Source of the DNA: Paenarthrobacter sp. DKR-5
Lineage (GTDB): Bacteria; Actinomycetota; Actinomycetes; Actinomycetales; Micrococcaceae
DNA: 64,000 bases
Assembly (NCBI RefSeq): GCF_018531425.1
Contig: NZ_JAHBOI010000005.1
Coordinates: forward strand, 124,001 to 188,000
Direction of reading: 5' to 3'
Shown in pieces: positions 52,480 through 61,872 of the stretch. The stretch's first letter is position 1. Each line of letters starts with the position of its first letter. The translations under genes were made by a program, and so were the position numbers. Under the pieces are notes generated by a model. That model did not search any database. It was not told where the DNA came from and saw only the letters and a program-made list of their open reading frames with translations.

Positions 52480-53363
52480 GCACCATGACAGCCCCCCGCA
52501 CCGGCAACGCGGCGCCGAACGAGGTCCGCAAGAAGCCCTTCGACTGGGCCCTGGCGCGGACCTACATCAGCGCCGTCGTCATCGTCATCTGGTGCTTCGC
52601 CCCCGCCTACTGGATGGTGGTGACGGCGTTCCGCGACGTCGGCTACACGTTCGACCCGACGCCGTTTTTCACCCACGTCACGCTGGACAACTTCGCCACG
52701 GCATTCTCCACGAACCTGGGCAACCACTTCGCACGGGCCTTGGGCAACAGCCTCTTCATCGGCGTGTGCGTGACCCTGATTGCGCTGCTTTTCGGTGTGT
52801 TCGCCGCGTACGCGCTGGCACGGCTGAACTTCCCGGGGAAGTTCCTCGTGCTCGGCGTCATCCTCGGTGCCTCGATGTTCCCGGGCGTTGCGCTGGTGAC
52901 CCCGCTGTTCCAGCTCTTCACCAACATCGGCTGGATCGGCACCTACCAGGCACTGATCATCCCGAACATCTCCTTCGTCCTGCCGCTGACGGTTTACACC
53001 CTTACCTCCTTCTTCCGGGAGATGCCGTGGGAACTGGAAGAGGCAGCCCGCATTGACGGGTGCACCCAGGGCGAGGCCTTCCGCAAGGTGATCATGCCGT
53101 TGGCCGCGCCTGCGGTGTTCACGACCGCGATCCTGGCGTTCATCTCCTCGTGGAACGAATTCCTCCTGGCCAGCCAGCTCTCCTCGGACGCAACCCAGCC
53201 GGTGACGGTCGCGATTGCTTCCTTCGCCGGGGCACAGCCGCACCAGGAGCCGTACACCACGGTCATGGCGGCAGCGACCATCGTCACGATCCCCCTTGTG
53301 ATCATGGTGCTGATCTTCCAGCGCAAGATCGTTGCTGGCCTCACCGCCGGCGGCGTGAAGTAG
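52476..53363 (+). CDS. Carbohydrate ABC transporter permease, MalG type
   Basis: A 295-residue permease with six membrane segments and the EAA loop ELEEAARIDGCTQGEAFRKVIMP; the C-terminus IVAGLTAGGVK is the normal MalG ending. It starts at the ATGA overlap. As in the other two transporters, no ATPase follows. Confidence 0.95.
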   Translation: MSTMTAPRTGNAAPNEVRKKPFDWALARTYISAVVIVIWCFAPAYWMVVTAFRDVGYTFDPTPFFTHVTLDNFATAFSTNLGNHFARALGNSLFIGVCVTLIALLFGVFAAYALARLNFPGKFLVLGVILGASMFPGVALVTPLFQLFTNIGWIGTYQALIIPNISFVLPLTVYTLTSFFREMPWELEEAARIDGCTQGEAFRKVIMPLAAPAVFTTAILAFISSWNEFLLASQLSSDATQPVTVAIASFAGAQPHQEPYTTVMAAATIVTIPLVIMVLIFQRKIVAGLTAGGVK

Positions 53364-53372
53364 GGCAGGCGC

Positions 53373-53606
53373 GTGCGACAGGAGGACCCGGGCCGGAAGC
53401 TCCTGCGGAGCGCCCAGGATTTCGACATGCTGATCGGATTCCTCGGGTTCTGGGCAGCGGTGCTGCTGGTGGTGACGCTGGTGGCTGAATTCACCGGCCA
53501 GCCGGCGATCGGCTGGGCCCTCCTGTTGCTTGTCCTGCTGCTGGCGCTGTGGGGCCTGATCCGGCTCCGCCGGACACTGCCGCCGCGGAGGGCGGGGCGG
53601 CGGTGA
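53373..53606 (+). CDS. Small membrane protein of the maltose-type operon
   Basis: A 77-residue protein with two membrane segments (MLIGFLGFWAAVLLVVTLVAEF and AIGWALLLLVLLLALWGLIRL) and an Arg-rich C-terminus. It starts at GTG 53373, nine bases after the malG-type stop, and shows coding GC bias. No known family. It may be a transporter accessory or an annotation artefact, but the hydrophobicity and position argue for a real gene. Confidence 0.6.
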   Translation: MRQEDPGRKLLRSAQDFDMLIGFLGFWAAVLLVVTLVAEFTGQPAIGWALLLLVLLLALWGLIRLRRTLPPRRAGRR

Positions 53607-53624
53607 AGGAAGGCCAGTAGTAGG

Positions 53625-53638
53625 TTCGGGCCCGAACG
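53625..53638. promoter_or_regulatory. 14-bp palindrome before the LacI gene
   Basis: GTTCGGGCCCGAAC is a perfect palindrome ending 32 bases ahead of the LacI-type GTG. Its centre is GC, not the CG expected for a LacI site, so it may be another regulator's site, or chance in a GC-rich region. Confidence 0.35.
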
Positions 53639-53669
53639 GCAGGACGAAAAGCGGAAAGGGAGTTCCCAA

Positions 53670-54707
53670 GTGGCAGTGAGCATCGACGATGTCGCTGCGG
53701 CCGCGGGCGTGTCAACTGCTACCGTTTCGCGGGCCGTGCGAGGGCTTCCCCGCGTGTCCGAAGCCACCCGTCGGCGAATTCTGGCCGTGGCGGAGGACCT
53801 GGGCTACGTGGCGTCGTCGTCGGCCTCCGGGCTGGCGACGGGGAAGACGAGCACTGTCGGCGTGCTGGCTCCGTACGTGAACCGCTGGTTCTTCGCGGCG
53901 GCAATCGAGGGGGCCAACCGGGAGCTGCACTCGCGCGGCTACAACCTCTCGCTGTTCAACCTCGGCGGCCAGACCGGCAGCAGGGAGAGGCTGTTCAGCA
54001 AGACCATGGTGCACAAGCAGATCGACGCGCTGCTCGTGCTGTGCATGGCTTTGACCGAGAAGGAGATCGACAACCTCCATCGGGTGGACATCCCTCTGGT
54101 CGCTGTCGGGGGGCCGGTGCGCGGCTGCCCGAGCATCGGCGTCGACGACTACGCGGTGGCGACCGCCGCCACCAACCACCTGATCAGCCTTGGCCATCGC
54201 GACATCGCGCTGCTGCACGGCGAGGACGACTCGGCGCTGAACTTCGAAGTGCCGAAAGTCCGCGCCCAGGCCTTCGCCGATGCGATGCATGCGGCCGGCC
54301 TGAGCGTGAACCCTGACTGGGACCTGTACGGGAACTTCACGCTGCGGGCGGGCCAGCAGGCGCTGGTGAAGCTCTGGCACACGCCGGGTCCCAAACCCAC
54401 CGCCATCTTCTGCGCCTCGGACGAGATGGCCCTGGGCATCATTTTCGAGGCCCGGCGGCTCGGTGTCCGCATCCCGGAGGACCTCTCAGTGATCGGCATT
54501 GACGACCACGAATTCGCCGACGCCGCGGGGCTGACCACGGTGGGACAGGACCCGACCAGCCAGGCGCAGCTGGGCACCAAGATGCTCCTCGACGAACTGG
54601 ACGGCCACACGGGCGCCGTCCAGTCCGTGCTGGCGCCGCACGAGCTGATTGTCCGCGAGAGCACGGCCAAGCTGTCCCCGCGGCGCATGTTCGTCACCGC
54701 CAGCTAG
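53670..54707 (+). CDS. LacI family transcriptional regulator (maltose-type locus)
   Basis: A 345-residue protein with helix-turn-helix SIDDVAAAAGVSTATVSRAVRGLPRVSEATRRRILAVAEDLGYV and the LacI effector domain (LGHRDIALLHGEDDS, PTAIFCASDEMALGIIFEARRLGVRIPEDLSVIGIDDHEFAD). GTG 53670 has GGAAAGGGAG upstream. It lies after the transporter genes and is the candidate binder of the 49950 operator. Confidence 0.94.
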   Translation: MAVSIDDVAAAAGVSTATVSRAVRGLPRVSEATRRRILAVAEDLGYVASSSASGLATGKTSTVGVLAPYVNRWFFAAAIEGANRELHSRGYNLSLFNLGGQTGSRERLFSKTMVHKQIDALLVLCMALTEKEIDNLHRVDIPLVAVGGPVRGCPSIGVDDYAVATAATNHLISLGHRDIALLHGEDDSALNFEVPKVRAQAFADAMHAAGLSVNPDWDLYGNFTLRAGQQALVKLWHTPGPKPTAIFCASDEMALGIIFEARRLGVRIPEDLSVIGIDDHEFADAAGLTTVGQDPTSQAQLGTKMLLDELDGHTGAVQSVLAPHELIVRESTAKLSPRRMFVTAS

Positions 54708-54734
54708 CCGGCGCAAGGACTTCCGGGCGCCGGC
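54707..54734. terminator. Hairpin after the LacI gene
   Basis: GCCGGCGC (54707-54714) pairs with GCGCCGGC (54727-54734) around a 12-base loop, between the LacI stop and the convergent gene's end. No T-run. Confidence 0.5.
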
Positions 54735-54748
54735 CGAAGCCGATGGGC

Positions 54749-55597
54749 CTAGGAGGCACGGGCCAGCTGGCGGATCGGAATCCACCGCGACGCCAGCCGC
54801 CGGTACGCCGCCGCCGCGCCGGTCATGTCCCCCTCGGTGAGGCACTCCACCCCGAGCCGCACATCCATCGGCGATTCATCGGGGAAGACCTTATCCGCCA
54901 CCGCCCCGTAGTCCAGCTCGACCACGGACCCGGGATGGAAGAGTTCGAGCCACTCGGTCAGCTGGGTCACGTCGTCAAGCATGTCCAGCTCCGGTGCCGC
55001 CAAGGCAAGGCTGGCGATCACGAAGCGGGCCCTTTCCAGCGCCTCCTGCACGGGGACGCTGACGCGCACAGTCGCCACGCGGCCGTCCACCTCCAGCACT
55101 TCCGTGCGGTCCGTCTCATGGACGAGGACGAACCAGCTGAAGGGGATGCCCCAGGTGGAGCTGCGGGAATGGATCCGCTTGTCCGTGGCGGCGCCCACCA
55201 GCCGCTGCACCCGTTCGCGGTGCTCCTCCTTGCTGCTTTCCGGGATGAGGAGGTCGGCGAGGGGGCCGGCAACGTTCTCGCTGAGCGAATCGGCTGCCAT
55301 TCCTGCCCGCAGCACCAGCTGGTTCGGGCAGAACAGCAGCGGCGCGTTGGGGGACATCCGCAGCGTCCGGACACCTTCGGTGCTCCCGGTCGGGAACGGG
55401 TCCTGGCCCGACCGGGTGATCCGCCCCAGGGACCCGGCGAGTTCGCGCCGCTCGAGCTCCTCGCGGTCCGGGGTGCCGTGCGCCTCGGCCAGCAGGGCGG
55501 CCTGGTCTGTTTCGGAGAAGGCTTCCAGCGGCTCGTAGACACGGAGGGTCGAGACGAAAGGAAGTCCCACCGCCCCCGTGTACAACGCACCGGTCAT
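54749..55597 (-). CDS. Conserved actinobacterial protein of unknown function
   Basis: A 282-residue protein, soluble by eye, with no family I can name. Acidic helical stretches alternate with strands (TRSGQDPFPTG, RMSPNAPLLFCPNQLVLRAGMAADSL, WFVLVHETDRTEV), and WLELFHPGSVVELDYGAVADKVFPDESPMDVRLGVECL is the most conserved-looking block. It lies 5 bases after xthA and is probably co-transcribed with it. Confidence 0.82.
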   Translation of the reverse strand: MTGALYTGAVGLPFVSTLRVYEPLEAFSETDQAALLAEAHGTPDREELERRELAGSLGRITRSGQDPFPTGSTEGVRTLRMSPNAPLLFCPNQLVLRAGMAADSLSENVAGPLADLLIPESSKEEHRERVQRLVGAATDKRIHSRSSTWGIPFSWFVLVHETDRTEVLEVDGRVATVRVSVPVQEALERARFVIASLALAAPELDMLDDVTQLTEWLELFHPGSVVELDYGAVADKVFPDESPMDVRLGVECLTEGDMTGAAAAYRRLASRWIPIRQLARAS

Positions 55598-55602
55598 CGT
55601 GG

Positions 55603-56385
55603 TCAGTCCAAATCCACGATGACGGGGGCGTGGTCCGAGGCACCCTTGCCCTTGCGCTCCTCGCGGTCGATGGCCGCGCCGGTGACGCGCCCGGCCAGGG
55701 CCGGGGAGGCCAGCACGAAGTCGATCCGCATGCCCTGCTTCTTCGGGAAGCGCAGCTGGGTGTAGTCCCAGTAGGTGTAAACGCCGGGACCCGGCGCGAA
55801 GGGCCGGACGACGTCGACGAAGCCGGCGTCAAGGAACGCGCGGAACGCGGCGCGCTCAGGTCCGCTGACGTGCGTCTTGCCTTCGAAGAAGGCCATGTCC
55901 CACACGTCGTGGTCCTCGGGTGCGACGTTCCAGTCGCCCATCAGGGCCACCTGCGCCCCGGGGTCGGCATCAAGCAGGGAAGCGGCATGCTCCCGGAGCA
56001 CGTCGAGCCACTCCAGCTTGTACTGCATGTGCGGGTCGCCCAGTTCGCGGCCGTTGGGCACGTAAAGGCTCCAGATCCGCACGCCGCCGCAGGTCGCCGC
56101 GATCGCGCGCGCTTCGGCGACCTCCTTGAAGGGCGGCTGCTTCACGAAGGTGCGTTCCACGTCCTCCAGGCCGACGCGGGAGGCGATGGCGACGCCGTTC
56201 CACTGGTCCAGGCCGAAATGGGCCACCTCGTAGCCGTTCTTCTCGAACAGCTCCCAGGGAAAGGATTCATCCTTGGTCTTGGTCTCCTGGATGGCCAGCA
56301 CGTCCACGTCGGTACGCTGCAGCCACGCCTCGACGCGGTCCGCCCGGGCGCGGATGGAGTTCACATTCCAGGTAGCAATCTTCAC
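55603..56385 (-). CDS. xthA: Exodeoxyribonuclease III
   Basis: A 260-residue EEP-family nuclease for abasic sites and 3' ends. KIATWNVNSIRAR is the opening with Asn7, QETK holds Glu34 (metal ligand), LYVPNG, LMGDWNVAPEDHDVWD and SDHAPV (catalytic His) are all intact. GTG 56385 with GGAG upstream is the start; the reading further upstream has no family match. It follows nadE by 79 bases on the same strand. Confidence 0.96.
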   Translation of the reverse strand: MKIATWNVNSIRARADRVEAWLQRTDVDVLAIQETKTKDESFPWELFEKNGYEVAHFGLDQWNGVAIASRVGLEDVERTFVKQPPFKEVAEARAIAATCGGVRIWSLYVPNGRELGDPHMQYKLEWLDVLREHAASLLDADPGAQVALMGDWNVAPEDHDVWDMAFFEGKTHVSGPERAAFRAFLDAGFVDVVRPFAPGPGVYTYWDYTQLRFPKKQGMRIDFVLASPALAGRVTGAAIDREERKGKGASDHAPVIVDLD

Positions 56386-56464
56386 AGGCTCCACGTTACC
56401 CAACTCGGAGCGGGCCCGGGCTGCATGGCGTGCGGAGCCCCGGCCGTCTTCAGGCGGCCGCGAC

Positions 56465-57325
56465 TCAGGCAGTCCAGGCGCCGGCCGAGGTCTCTTCCGT
56501 GCTGTCCTGCCACCACGTGTCCTCCGGGGACACCGGCAGCGACCGCTTGTGCCGGGTGGCCAGGTACCGGGTTTCGATCGCGTCGGCAGCGTCCGGGTCG
56601 ATGTCCTTGCCCTCGAGGAAGTCGTCGATGACCTCATAGCGCAGGCCCAGGTTGTCCTCGTCGGTCTGGCCCGGGTTGTTGTCCAGCAGGTCCGCCGTCG
56701 GGGCCTTTTCGTACAACCGGCGCGGGGCGTCCAGTTCGGCCAGCAGGGCCTTGCCCTGCCGCTTGGTCAGGCCGGACAGTGGCAGGATGTCCGCACCGCC
56801 GTCGCCGAACTTGGTAAAGAACCCGGTGATCGCTTCCGCGGCATGGTCCGTGCCGACGACGAGGTAGCCGCGCTGGCCCGCCAGGGCGTACTGGGCGATC
56901 ATGCGCGAGCGCGCCTTGACGTTGCCCTTGTTGAAGTCGGTGATCTCCTCGCCCGTGGTGTCGAGGTATTCCTTCTCAAAGCCGTCCACCGGCGCCTGGA
57001 TGTTGAACGTCCATGTCGTGCGGGGCTGGATGAACTGCAGCGCCAGCTGGGCGTCCTCTTCGTCCCGCTGCACGCTGTAAGGGAGCCGCACGGCCACGAA
57101 CTCGGCCTCCGTTCCCTCCGCGGCGAGCTCCTCCACCGCGAGCTGGCACAGGCGGCCGGCCAGCGAGGAATCCTGGCCGCCGCTGATGCCCAGGACCAGG
57201 CCCTTGGAGCCGGTGGCACGCAGATAATCCTTGAGGAAATCCACCCTGCGGCGGATCTCGGCGGCAGGTTTAATGACCGGCTTCGCGCCGAGCTCCGAAA
57301 TGATCTTGGCCTGTAGTTCGCGCAT
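56465..57325 (-). CDS. nadE: NAD(+) synthetase, ammonia-dependent
   Basis: A 286-residue enzyme of the short, ammonia-using class (no glutaminase domain). The P-loop SGGQDS is at 48-53, [20 protein letters not shown] and [34 protein letters not shown] are diagnostic, and [23 protein letters not shown] is intact. ATG 57325 is preferred; GTG 57334 is possible. Likely housekeeping. Confidence 0.97.
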   Translation of the reverse strand: MRELQAKIISELGAKPVIKPAAEIRRRVDFLKDYLRATGSKGLVLGISGGQDSSLAGRLCQLAVEELAAEGTEAEFVAVRLPYSVQRDEEDAQLALQFIQPRTTWTFNIQAPVDGFEKEYLDTTGEEITDFNKGNVKARSRMIAQYALAGQRGYLVVGTDHAAEAITGFFTKFGDGGADILPLSGLTKRQGKALLAELDAPRRLYEKAPTADLLDNNPGQTDEDNLGLRYEVIDDFLEGKDIDPDAADAIETRYLATRHKRSLPVSPEDTWWQDSTEETSAGAWTA

Positions 57326-57367
57326 AGGCACCACAGTACTACCGGCCGCCGCACGGCAAGCGGGATT

Positions 57368-58390
57368 TCAGCCGACGCGGGCTGGCCCGGTGGAGCCCCT
57401 GACCGTCAGGTGCGTGGGCATGACGGCGAGCTTGCGGTTGCCGGTCCCGTACAGCGGGTTGAGCTGGCCCAGCAGCATGGAGATCGCGACGCGGCCGGCC
57501 TGTTCCACCGGGGCGGTCATGGTGGTCAGGGGCGGATTGCAGAAGTCCGCGCCGAAGATGTCGTCGCAGCCGATGATGCTGACGTCCTCGGGCACCCGCA
57601 CTCCGCGTTCGCGGAAACGCTGCAGCATGCCGATGGCCAGCAGGTCGTTGTACGCGATGCAGGCGGTGGCGCCCGAATGCAGGGTGGCATCCGCTGCGGC
57701 CGCACCCGACGTGGTCTTCGGCGGGAAGGGCCCCACCCGGTGGATGGTCAGTCCCAGGGCCTCGCTGGCCTGCTCGAAGGCGGTCCAACGGCGCGCGTTG
57801 GACCAGGATCCGGCGGGGCCGCCCACATACGTGACCTCCCGGTGCCCGAGGGAGACCAGATGATCCAGGGCCTGTCCGATCGCCGCCGGAGTATCGATGA
57901 TGACCGTCGGGACGTTCGGGACACCGCGGTTCATCGTCACCAGCGGCTGGCTGGCAGCGGCCGCGGCGAGCTGCTCATCGCTCAGGCGGGAGGCCACCAT
58001 CACCACGCCGTCGCAGGAACGCCGCAGCTTCTGCAGGGCTTCGGCTTCGACGTCGGCGGATTCCTCGGTGTCCACCAGCAGCTGGGTGTAGCCGGCCGCC
58101 TTGAGCTGGTACTGCGTGCCGCGGATGATGTCGAAATAGAACGGGTTGGTGACGTCGGGGACGAGCAGCGCCACGGTGCCGGTGCGGCCCGAGCTGAGGG
58201 CGCGGGCCTGTGTGCTGGGGATGTAGTTGAGCTGGGCTGCGACCTCCTCGATCCGCGCCCGCGTGCGGGCATTGACCCGGTCGGGATTGGACAAGGCGCG
58301 GGAGACTGTCGACGTCGCCACGCCGGCCAGCTCGGCCACGTCCTTGATGGTGGGGACCTTGCCATTGGATGAGGCGGTGTTGGCTGTCAT
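57368..58390 (-). CDS. LacI family transcriptional regulator
   Basis: A 340-residue repressor-type protein with helix-turn-helix TIKDVAELAGVATSTVSRALSNPDRVNARTRARIEEVAAQLNYIPS and the LacI effector domain. AGGAGA lies seven bases before ATG 58390. Divergent from the third sugar ABC operon; the operator-like GGCAATCGCTTGCC is in the 198-bp region between. Confidence 0.95.
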   Translation of the reverse strand: MTANTASSNGKVPTIKDVAELAGVATSTVSRALSNPDRVNARTRARIEEVAAQLNYIPSTQARALSSGRTGTVALLVPDVTNPFYFDIIRGTQYQLKAAGYTQLLVDTEESADVEAEALQKLRRSCDGVVMVASRLSDEQLAAAAASQPLVTMNRGVPNVPTVIIDTPAAIGQALDHLVSLGHREVTYVGGPAGSWSNARRWTAFEQASEALGLTIHRVGPFPPKTTSGAAAADATLHSGATACIAYNDLLAIGMLQRFRERGVRVPEDVSIIGCDDIFGADFCNPPLTTMTAPVEQAGRVAISMLLGQLNPLYGTGNRKLAVMPTHLTVRGSTGPARVG

Positions 58391-58475
58391 CGGCGTTCTC
58401 CTGATCGTTGAGCCGCCCGCTCCCGGTCGTTGCCGGGCCCGCGTGCTGCAACAATTTGAACATTCTTGGCAACAT

Positions 58476-58493
58476 TTGGCAATCGCTTGCCGA
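58476..58493. promoter_or_regulatory. LacI-type operator before the third sugar operon
   Basis: GGCAA-TCGC-TTGCC with a central CG sits in the divergent intergenic region, about 95 bases before the binding-protein start. TTGGCAA is repeated directly ten bases upstream (58466 and 58476), which may give a second half-site. Confidence 0.68.
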
Positions 58494-58588
58494 TCAACTT
58501 TCGCCCGTCCTAGACTCGCCAATAACCTCAGCCCGCGTGACCTAGACCACACTGCCCGCGGGGAGGATGACTCAAGGAGGAGACACGA

Positions 58589-59932
58589 ATGAGGATGAGG
58601 AAGCCGGCGCAGCTTGGCGTCATCGCAACGTTGGCCGCAGCGGCCCTGGCACTGAGTGCCTGCGGAGGGTCCGGCGGCGCGGACGGCGGGGACGGCAAGG
58701 GCAAGACCCTGAGCGTCCTGGTGAACGTCAACGGGCAGTACCCGGAACAGCAAAAGCAGTGGCAGAGCGATATTGCCGCCAAGTTCAAAGCCCAGACGGG
58801 CGCGGACCTGAAGTTTGAGACCTTCACTTCCGCCAATGACGAACTGACCCGGATCCAGACCTCGGTCGTCTCCGGCCAGGGCCCCGACGTCTACAGCCTG
58901 GGCACCACGTTCACGCCGACCGCCTACGCCACGAAGGCCTTCGTCACCCTCAGCGACGACGACTGGAAGAAGGTGGGCGGCAAGGACCGCTTCAACCCCG
59001 CGGCACTGGGCATCTCCGGTCCCGACAAGGACCACCTCGCAGGAATCCCGTTCGTCAGCCGCCCGTTCGTGATGGCCTACAACAAGGACCTGCTGTCCGC
59101 TGCCGGCATTGAGAAGCCCGCGACCTCCTGGGATGAACTCGCGGCGCAGGCGAAGAAGATGACCAAGGGGGACGTCTACGGCCTCGCCACCGGCTACAAG
59201 GACAACTTCGACCCCTGGAAGTTCATCTGGGCGATGTCCGTGCAGGACGGGAATCCGCTCATCGACGGCTCCACGGCCAAGCTCGATGACCCGACCGTGA
59301 AGAAGGCCTACGACACCTACTTCGGCTGGCTCACAAAGGACAAGATCGTGAACCCTGCGTCCGTGGGCTGGAGCAACGCCAACGCGGTGGCCTCCTTCGC
59401 CGCGGGCAAAGCCGGCTACCTGCTGATGACGACGGCGACGTCGATCCCCACCCTGGAGAAGTCATCGGTGGCGAACAAGTTCGCCTACGCGCTGATGCCG
59501 ACCACGGCGCCGGGGGAGACGGCGCCCAAGGGTGACGGCGCGAACGCTGCCAGCATCCTTTCCGGTGACAACCTCGTCGTGGCGGACTACTCCAAGCAAA
59601 AGGACCTGGCCTTCTCGTACATCAAGCTGATCACCTCCAAGGACGAGCAGCTGAACTACCAGAAGATCTTCGGCGACCTGCCGGCCAACGCGGAGGCGCT
59701 GAAGAGCCTGACCAACCCGGTGCTCAAGCCCATGGCCGAGGCCGCGGCGAAATCGAAGGCAACCCCGTTCACCGGCGCCTGGGGTGACACCCAGCTGGCC
59801 CTGCTGAACGTCACGGTCCAATCCATCCCGGACCTGTCCCGGGGCAGCGTGGATGAATCCGCGCTGGACCAGCGGATCAAGGACGCACAGGCGAAGAGCC
59901 AGGCGTCCCTGGATCGGGCTTCCAAAGGCTAG
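58589..59932 (+). CDS. Extracellular sugar-binding lipoprotein of an ABC transporter
   Basis: A 447-residue solute-binding protein. The signal has the lipobox LSAC followed by GGSGG. QGPDVYSLGTTFTPTAYATKAFVTLSDDDW and MAYNKDLLSAAGIEKPATSWDELAAQAKKMTKGDVYG fit the cluster-1 sugar binders. GGAGGA precedes the ATG by about 9 bases. First gene of the operon. Confidence 0.94.
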   Translation: MRMRKPAQLGVIATLAAAALALSACGGSGGADGGDGKGKTLSVLVNVNGQYPEQQKQWQSDIAAKFKAQTGADLKFETFTSANDELTRIQTSVVSGQGPDVYSLGTTFTPTAYATKAFVTLSDDDWKKVGGKDRFNPAALGISGPDKDHLAGIPFVSRPFVMAYNKDLLSAAGIEKPATSWDELAAQAKKMTKGDVYGLATGYKDNFDPWKFIWAMSVQDGNPLIDGSTAKLDDPTVKKAYDTYFGWLTKDKIVNPASVGWSNANAVASFAAGKAGYLLMTTATSIPTLEKSSVANKFAYALMPTTAPGETAPKGDGANAASILSGDNLVVADYSKQKDLAFSYIKLITSKDEQLNYQKIFGDLPANAEALKSLTNPVLKPMAEAAAKSKATPFTGAWGDTQLALLNVTVQSIPDLSRGSVDESALDQRIKDAQAKSQASLDRASKG

Positions 59933-59938
59933 CCAGTG

Positions 59939-60955
59939 ATGTCCACTGATGCTTCAAACGAAGTCCGGGTCGCGGCGGTTGCCGCCGCGACCCGGGCGAC
60001 GCGAGCCGCCGGCGCGGAAACCCCTGCCGGGGGAGGACAGCCGGCACCGGCCGGCCGGCGCCGGCTGCTGACCGAGCGGAACCGCCCGCTCTGGATGCTG
60101 ATTCCCGGCGGGGTGCTGATGATCGTCATCATCGTGCTCCCGCTGCTGCTGGGTATCTACATGTCCGTGCTGAACCTGGACCAGTACACCCTGCGCAAGT
60201 GGATCAGCGCCCCTTTCATCGGCGTCGACAACTTCGTCGAGGCGCTGACGGCCAGCCCCCTGCTGCATGCTGTCTGGCTCAGCGTGAGCTATTCGCTCAT
60301 TGCCATGCTCGTCACGCTGCCCCTGGGCATAGCCGCGGCGGTCGCGACGCAGAACGCTTTCCGGGGCCGTGCCGTCGTCCGGTCGATCTTCCTGATCCCC
60401 TACGTGCTGCCCTCCTTCGTGGTGGCCACGGTGTGGCGGATCATGTTCCAGCCCGAGGGGGTCGTGGACAAGGCGCTCGGCACCATCGGCATCCACGCCG
60501 GCCTGTGGCTGAACGGTCCGCAGACCTTCTGGACGCTGATCCTGGTGCAGATCTGGGCTTCCTGGCCCTTCATCTACCTGCTCGCGCTCTCCGGGCTGCA
60601 GGCGGTGGACCACGAAGTGCATGAAGCGTCCGCACTGGACGGCGCCCTCTGGTGGAACAAGCTGCGCTTCGTGATCTTCCCATACCTGAAGGGGCCGCTG
60701 TCGCTCGCCTTCCTGATCGGCATGCTGCACCACATCAACAACTTCACGTTGCCGTTCGTGCTGTTCGGCATTCCGGCGCCCTCGGACGTCGAAGTGCTGC
60801 CCATCCTCACCTACGTCACGAGCTTCCAGAGCTTCCGCTTCGGACTCAGCGCGGCCATGGCCTTCATCTCGCTCATCCTGATCGCCATTCCGCTGTTCAT
60901 CTACCTGCGCGCCGTCAAGCTGGACGACGCCGAGACCCCCGGAGGCAAGAAATGA
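59939..60955 (+). CDS. Carbohydrate ABC transporter permease, MalF type
   Basis: A 338-residue permease. A long cytoplasmic Ala/Arg-rich N-terminus precedes LWMLIPGGVLMIVIIVLPLLLGIYMSVL. The EAA loop reads HEVHEASALDGALWWNKLRFVIFPYLKG, which is degenerate compared with the other two transporters. ATG 59939 (GTG 59936 also possible). Overlaps the next gene by 4. Confidence 0.94.
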   Translation: MSTDASNEVRVAAVAAATRATRAAGAETPAGGGQPAPAGRRRLLTERNRPLWMLIPGGVLMIVIIVLPLLLGIYMSVLNLDQYTLRKWISAPFIGVDNFVEALTASPLLHAVWLSVSYSLIAMLVTLPLGIAAAVATQNAFRGRAVVRSIFLIPYVLPSFVVATVWRIMFQPEGVVDKALGTIGIHAGLWLNGPQTFWTLILVQIWASWPFIYLLALSGLQAVDHEVHEASALDGALWWNKLRFVIFPYLKGPLSLAFLIGMLHHINNFTLPFVLFGIPAPSDVEVLPILTYVTSFQSFRFGLSAAMAFISLILIAIPLFIYLRAVKLDDAETPGGKK

Positions 60956-61872
60956 CCACCTCCACCGCCCTGCGCACCCCGCCGGAACCGGCTCTGACCC
61001 GTCCCGGGTCCCGGCGGCAGGCAGAGGTCACCCGGCTGCTGCCCGGACCGCTGCTCGCCGTCATCCTCGTCCTCCTCGGGGCGCTGGTGCTCGTGCCCGT
61101 CGTCTACATCTTCCTGGCCTCCGTGAACTCGGACCTCGGTGTCGCCCGCGGCGAGTTCTGGCCCTCGTCCTTCAGCCTGGGCAACTACTCGACCATCTGG
61201 AGCAGTGTCGGGCTGGCCGGCGGCCTGGCGAACAGCGTGCTCGTGGCCGGGGCCACCGCCGTCGTCTCCGCCGCGCTGGCCGTGTCCACCGCCTTCGTGC
61301 TGGTGCGCTACAACTTCCGCGGCCGGCTCACCATCCTGCGCGGCCTGCTCGGGCTCCAGTCCGTCCCCGGGACGCTGATGGTCCTGCCGGTCTTCGTGCT
61401 GTTTTCCTCGGCCTTCACCTACCTCGGCGTCCAGGTGATCGGAACCCAGTGGGGGCTCTTCGTCACCTACCTGACGTTCGCGATGCCGTTCTCCACCTGG
61501 GTGATGGTGACCTACCTGCGGGGACTGCCGCGCGAACTCGAAGAAGCCGCCCGGATCGACGGCGCCAGCAACCTGGGGGTGCTGTTCAAGATCATCCTGC
61601 CGCTGAGCTGGCCGGGCATTGTCGTCTCGGGTATCTTCGCCTTCCTGCTCGGCTGGAACGACGTCCTCTTCGCGTCCGTGATGACCCGGCCGGGGAGCCA
61701 GACCGCCGCCGTCGCGCTGCAGACCTTCACGGTGTCGCAGGAGGGCGGGACCATCCCGTACTACGGTCAGATGATGGCCGCCGCCCTCGTGTGCGCGGCG
61801 CCGGTCGTGGTGCTGTACCTGATATTCCAACGCTATCTAGTGGGCGGTCTCACCGCCGGAGGAGTGAAATGA
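60952..61872 (+). CDS. Carbohydrate ABC transporter permease, MalG type
   Basis: A 306-residue permease with six membrane segments and EAA loop ELEEAARIDGASNLGVLFKIILP; the C-terminus is the standard YLVGGLTAGGVK. ATGA overlaps tie it to the permease and the isomerase gene, so transporter and catabolic genes are one transcript. Confidence 0.95.
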   Translation: MTTSTALRTPPEPALTRPGSRRQAEVTRLLPGPLLAVILVLLGALVLVPVVYIFLASVNSDLGVARGEFWPSSFSLGNYSTIWSSVGLAGGLANSVLVAGATAVVSAALAVSTAFVLVRYNFRGRLTILRGLLGLQSVPGTLMVLPVFVLFSSAFTYLGVQVIGTQWGLFVTYLTFAMPFSTWVMVTYLRGLPRELEEAARIDGASNLGVLFKIILPLSWPGIVVSGIFAFLLGWNDVLFASVMTRPGSQTAAVALQTFTVSQEGGTIPYYGQMMAAALVCAAPVVVLYLIFQRYLVGGLTAGGVK

